This document shows, piece by piece, positions 52,760 through 55,296 of a DNA stretch of 55,296 nucleotides. This DNA comes from an uncultured Fidelibacterota bacterium (GTDB lineage: Bacteria > Fidelibacterota > UBA8477 > JABMPR01), in assembly GCA_937888365.1 (NCBI GenBank), contig CALBFA010000048.1, forward strand, positions 1 to 55,296. The letters are read 5' to 3'. Position 1 is the first letter of the stretch. Each line of letters starts with the position of its first letter. The notes below the pieces were generated by a model. The model had not been told where the DNA came from, did not search any database, and saw only the letters and a list, made by a program, of their open reading frames with translations. The position numbers were made by a program, and so were the translations under genes.

Positions 52760-54397
52760 ATGAATCTTTCTAATAGTAGAGTAAAAGTTCCCCAAGCGGT
52801 GAATGAACGCATATTAAACTACAAACCAGGTTCGCCTGAAAGATTTGAACTACAAGCAAAAATAATTGAATTAAAAAATAAAATGATTGAAATTCCCTTA
52901 ATAATTGGTGGTGAAGAGATTAAAACAGGAGACTTGGGTTCTTGCGTAATGCCGAGCAATCACAAGCATGTTTTGGCGAAATACCACCAGGCGGGCGCTA
53001 AAGAAATTCAAATGGCTATTGATGCCTCTCAAGTAGCATGGGTGAAATGGTCAAAAATGCCGTGGGAATCTCGAGGAGCGATTTTTAAAAAAATGGCCGA
53101 ATTATTAAGTGGAAAATGGAGAGCTTGCTTAAACGCAGCTACGATGCTTGGACAAGGTAAAAATGCGTATCAAGCCGAAATTGATGCAGCTTGTGAACTC
53201 ATCGATTTTTATAATTTTAATGTTCAGTTTATGGCAGAACTCTATGATCAACAGCCTTTACATTCACCAAAAGGGATGTGGAATGTTTCGACTCATCGTC
53301 CTCTAGAAGGATTTATTTTTGCAGTAACGCCATTTAATTTTACTTCCATAGCTGGAAATTTACCCACATCTCCTGCATTGATGGGGAATACTGTTTTATG
53401 GAAACCTGCCTCATCGTCCGTTTATGCAGGATATTTTCTTATGGAATTATTCAAAGAAGCCGGGCTCCCTGACGGCGTCATTAATTTTATACCGGGTCGC
53501 GGTTCAGTTGTTGGCCCAATGGTTATGGATAATGAGAATTTCGCTGGTGTACATTTTACAGGGTCGACACCTGTTTTTCAGTCTATGTGGAAAACCATTG
53601 GTAATAATATTGGTAAGTACAAAACATATCCTCGTATCGTGGGAGAAACGGGTGGCAAAGATTTTATTTTTGTACATGAATCAGCTGATGTAGAGGCTGT
53701 ATCGACGGCAATGGTTCGTGGAGCTTTTGAGTTCCAGGGTCAAAAGTGTTCCGCTGCTAGTCGTGTATATATTCCTCAGTCTATGTGGTCCGAGTTAAAA
53801 GAAATATATGTTGCGACGGTTAAGACGATTAAAGTAGGGGACGTTGACAATTTCGAAAATTTTATGGGTCCAGTGATTGATAGAGCTGCATTCAATGATA
53901 TTACTGGATATATCGATTATGCTAAAAATGCGACGGATGCCGAAATCATTACGGGTGGGAACTATGACGATTCGGTGGGTTATTTTATTGAGCCCACAAC
54001 AATTGTCACAACGAATCCTAAATTTAAAACGATGGAAGAAGAAATATTTGGACCCGTGTTAACAATTTATGTTTACGATTCAAGCTATGAGGATGCTTTA
54101 AAACTTTGTAACGAAACCGGAATCTATGCATTAACAGGCGCTGTTTTTGCGAAAGATAGAGACGCCATAAATACAGCCATGGACATTTTGGAACACGCGG
54201 CGGGAAATTTCTATATTAATGACAAACCTACGGGTGCAGTCGTTGGACTACAACCTTTTGGGGGAAGTCGTGCTTCGGGAACAAATGATAAAGCTGGCTC
54301 AATCTTTAACCTTATACGATGGGTGAGTCAACGTACTGTTAAAGAAACATTCGTGCCACCGACTGACTATCGATATCCTTTTATGGAAAAAGATTAA
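52760..54397 (+). CDS. pruA: 1-pyrroline-5-carboxylate dehydrogenase (L-glutamate gamma-semialdehyde dehydrogenase)
   Basis: Oxidises glutamate semialdehyde, the second step of proline breakdown, to glutamate with NAD+. The 545-residue protein matches the ALDH4A1-like P5CDH group. The substrate-site segment is TPFNFTSIAGNLP (about 190-202), the general base is Glu296 in GETGGKDF and the nucleophile is Cys330 in QGQKCSAASR. The N-terminal extension (about 45 residues) is typical of the group. The start has AAAGGAG. No proline dehydrogenase gene is in the window. Its product feeds glutamate dehydrogenase. Confidence 0.93.
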   Translation: MNLSNSRVKVPQAVNERILNYKPGSPERFELQAKIIELKNKMIEIPLIIGGEEIKTGDLGSCVMPSNHKHVLAKYHQAGAKEIQMAIDASQVAWVKWSKMPWESRGAIFKKMAELLSGKWRACLNAATMLGQGKNAYQAEIDAACELIDFYNFNVQFMAELYDQQPLHSPKGMWNVSTHRPLEGFIFAVTPFNFTSIAGNLPTSPALMGNTVLWKPASSSVYAGYFLMELFKEAGLPDGVINFIPGRGSVVGPMVMDNENFAGVHFTGSTPVFQSMWKTIGNNIGKYKTYPRIVGETGGKDFIFVHESADVEAVSTAMVRGAFEFQGQKCSAASRVYIPQSMWSELKEIYVATVKTIKVGDVDNFENFMGPVIDRAAFNDITGYIDYAKNATDAEIITGGNYDDSVGYFIEPTTIVTTNPKFKTMEEEIFGPVLTIYVYDSSYEDALKLCNETGIYALTGAVFAKDRDAINTAMDILEHAAGNFYINDKPTGAVVGLQPFGGSRASGTNDKAGSIFNLIRWVSQRTVKETFVPPTDYRYPFMEKD

Positions 54398-54432
54398 TTG
54401 GCAATAGGTAGCCCATCCATAGGAAAACAGTT

Positions 54433-55083
54433 ATGATAGAGCATCAACAGTTTGGTTTACTAAACGCAATTACATTTACGTGTGATGTTCCAGAACGGAC
54501 GATTATTCTTTTTCACGGCTATGGTAGCAACGAAAAAGATTTATTCTCTTTAAGATCAGATTTATTAAAGAATGCCAATTATATTTGTTTTAGAGCGCCT
54601 ATTGCACTGCCATGGGGAGGATATGCTTGGTTTTCATTAGAACAACATGGGAATGGTGAAATTAGTTTTAATGATGACGAAATGAGGGCAAGTGTTGTGA
54701 AAGTAAGTAATGCAATGCTGGCAGTATCGCAATCGCATTTACTAAAAGGTGATGTCATAATCGGAGGCTTCAGTCAAGGTGTAACAATGGCTCAAATTGA
54801 AGCTGTTTTGACTCCATCTAAATATAGAGGTCTATTGTTTTTAAGTGGTCGATATCCTGATAAATTAAACGAACTAAATGCCGACCTTTCTAAAATGAAC
54901 CATTGGAAAATATTCATTGGTCATGGAATAAACGATACTGTATTGCCGATCGGAAACGGTCGTAAACTCAATACAGAATGGCAAAAGACGCCTGCCGAAG
55001 TGGAATATCATGAATATGAAATGGAACATTCGATACATCCAATTGAAATTCGGCATATCAATGAATGGATGGATAAACTGTAA
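54433..55083 (+). CDS. Alpha/beta-hydrolase, phospholipase/carboxylesterase family
   Basis: A 216-residue cytosolic serine hydrolase of the small carboxylesterase (YpfH/LYPLA-like) family. The catalytic triad is visible: Ser114 in GGFSQG, Asp168 in GINDTVLP and His199 in EMEHSIHP; the oxyanion motif LFHGYGSNEKD lies at 27-37. The 216-residue length is normal. The ATG lies 36 bp after pruA, so the two may be co-transcribed. A palindromic terminator follows. The natural substrate is unknown (short-chain ester or acyl thioester). Confidence 0.87.
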   Translation: MIEHQQFGLLNAITFTCDVPERTIILFHGYGSNEKDLFSLRSDLLKNANYICFRAPIALPWGGYAWFSLEQHGNGEISFNDDEMRASVVKVSNAMLAVSQSHLLKGDVIIGGFSQGVTMAQIEAVLTPSKYRGLLFLSGRYPDKLNELNADLSKMNHWKIFIGHGINDTVLPIGNGRKLNTEWQKTPAEVEYHEYEMEHSIHPIEIRHINEWMDKL

Positions 55084-55100
55084 TTCCAAATACAAATGAT

Positions 55101-55132
55101 AATTAAAAAGCCCCTAGCGGGGCTTTTTAATT
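55101..55132. terminator. Bidirectional rho-independent terminator
   Basis: A perfect 14-bp palindrome (AATTAAAAAGCCCC with its complement, loop TAGC) with A-run and T-run flanks. It ends the esterase gene from one side and the tRNA-Ser from the other. Confidence 0.9.
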
Positions 55133-55136
55133 ATGA

Positions 55137-55224
55137 GGAGAGAAAGGGATTCGAACCCCCGATACCCGCGAAGGTATGCCGCATTTCGAATGCGGTGCAT
55201 TCAACCGAACTCTGCCATCTCTCC
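55137..55224 (-). tRNA. tRNA-Ser (anticodon CGA)
   Basis: Folds as a class II tRNA on the minus strand. The acceptor is GGAGAGA/TCTCTCC, the anticodon stem CCGCA/TGCGG has loop TTCGAAA (anticodon CGA, UCG codons), and the long variable arm is ACC..GGGT. The T-loop is TTCGAAT. Two G-T pairs weaken the T-stem (GGGGG/CCCTT). The base after the acceptor is U rather than the usual G for serine tRNAs, and CCA is not encoded. Confidence 0.9.
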
Positions 55225-55296
55225 ATCAAAAATCACTGAACAATATATGTGGAATGAATCCGTCAGCAATACTATTAGCTCTAAGATTGCTTTCTT

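Overview
The window reads as one AT-rich bacterial contig, probably from a metagenome. It looks like a diderm of the Fibrobacterota-Chlorobi-Bacteroidota side of the tree, and Marinimicrobia (SAR406) or a close relative fits best. The evidence is inferential: several secreted proteins end in NPFNP-type type IX secretion sorting domains, TonB-dependent receptors start with carboxypeptidase-regulatory-like domains, there is a PorV/UPF0164-type outer-membrane protein, and the citrate synthase resembles the mitochondrial type. The left edge begins with an exact 55-bp repeat that also occurs at 185-239 and runs into the 3' half of a tRNA. The right edge carries a tRNA-Ser(CGA).

Layout. 1-5.6 kb: tRNA fragment, M48 metalloprotease with SH3 domain, CHASE2 nucleotide cyclase, a very likely 6S RNA, and a dicarboxylate/amino-acid symporter. 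5.6-7.0 kb: citrate synthase with its promoter and terminator. 7.0-10.0 kb: a short integron-type array of three gene cassettes with three attC sites and a half site, and no integrase in the window. The cassettes encode a HEPN-like protein, a lipoprotein with regulatory-like Ig domains and a small predicted beta-barrel. 10.2-24.2 kb: a giant AMP-ligase/GNAT fusion, a kinase-less REC-PAS-PAS-GAF protein, NADP-type glutamate dehydrogenase, an outer-membrane receptor, and a REC-REC-PEP/pyruvate-binding protein lacking a phosphohistidine domain. 24.4-26.9 kb: a translationally coupled ECF sigma, membrane anti-sigma-like and Spy-like operon ending in a lipoprotein gene.

27.2-42.4 kb is a long co-directional surface locus. 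It holds two rounds of TonB-dependent receptor, large exported fibronectin-like protein and lipoprotein, with a PorV-like protein between the rounds and a type IX cargo protein at the end. 42.5-47.4 kb adds two more type IX cargo proteins: a GHL10-type glycoside hydrolase and an FG-GAP-like protein. 47.5-52.6 kb is a tight seven-gene run: CsgG-like lipoprotein, acylating aldehyde dehydrogenase with an unusual C-terminal tail, two small exported proteins and three small soluble ones. 52.8-55.1 kb holds a 1-pyrroline-5-carboxylate dehydrogenase and a small carboxylesterase.

Metabolically, citrate synthase, glutamate dehydrogenase, P5C dehydrogenase and the DAACS transporter suggest amino-acid or organic-acid use around the TCA cycle. 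The rest of the window is mainly cell-surface uptake, type IX secretion cargo and signalling. The most distinctive features are the integrase-less cassette array, the duplicated receptor/exoprotein locus and the large signalling or ligase fusions.
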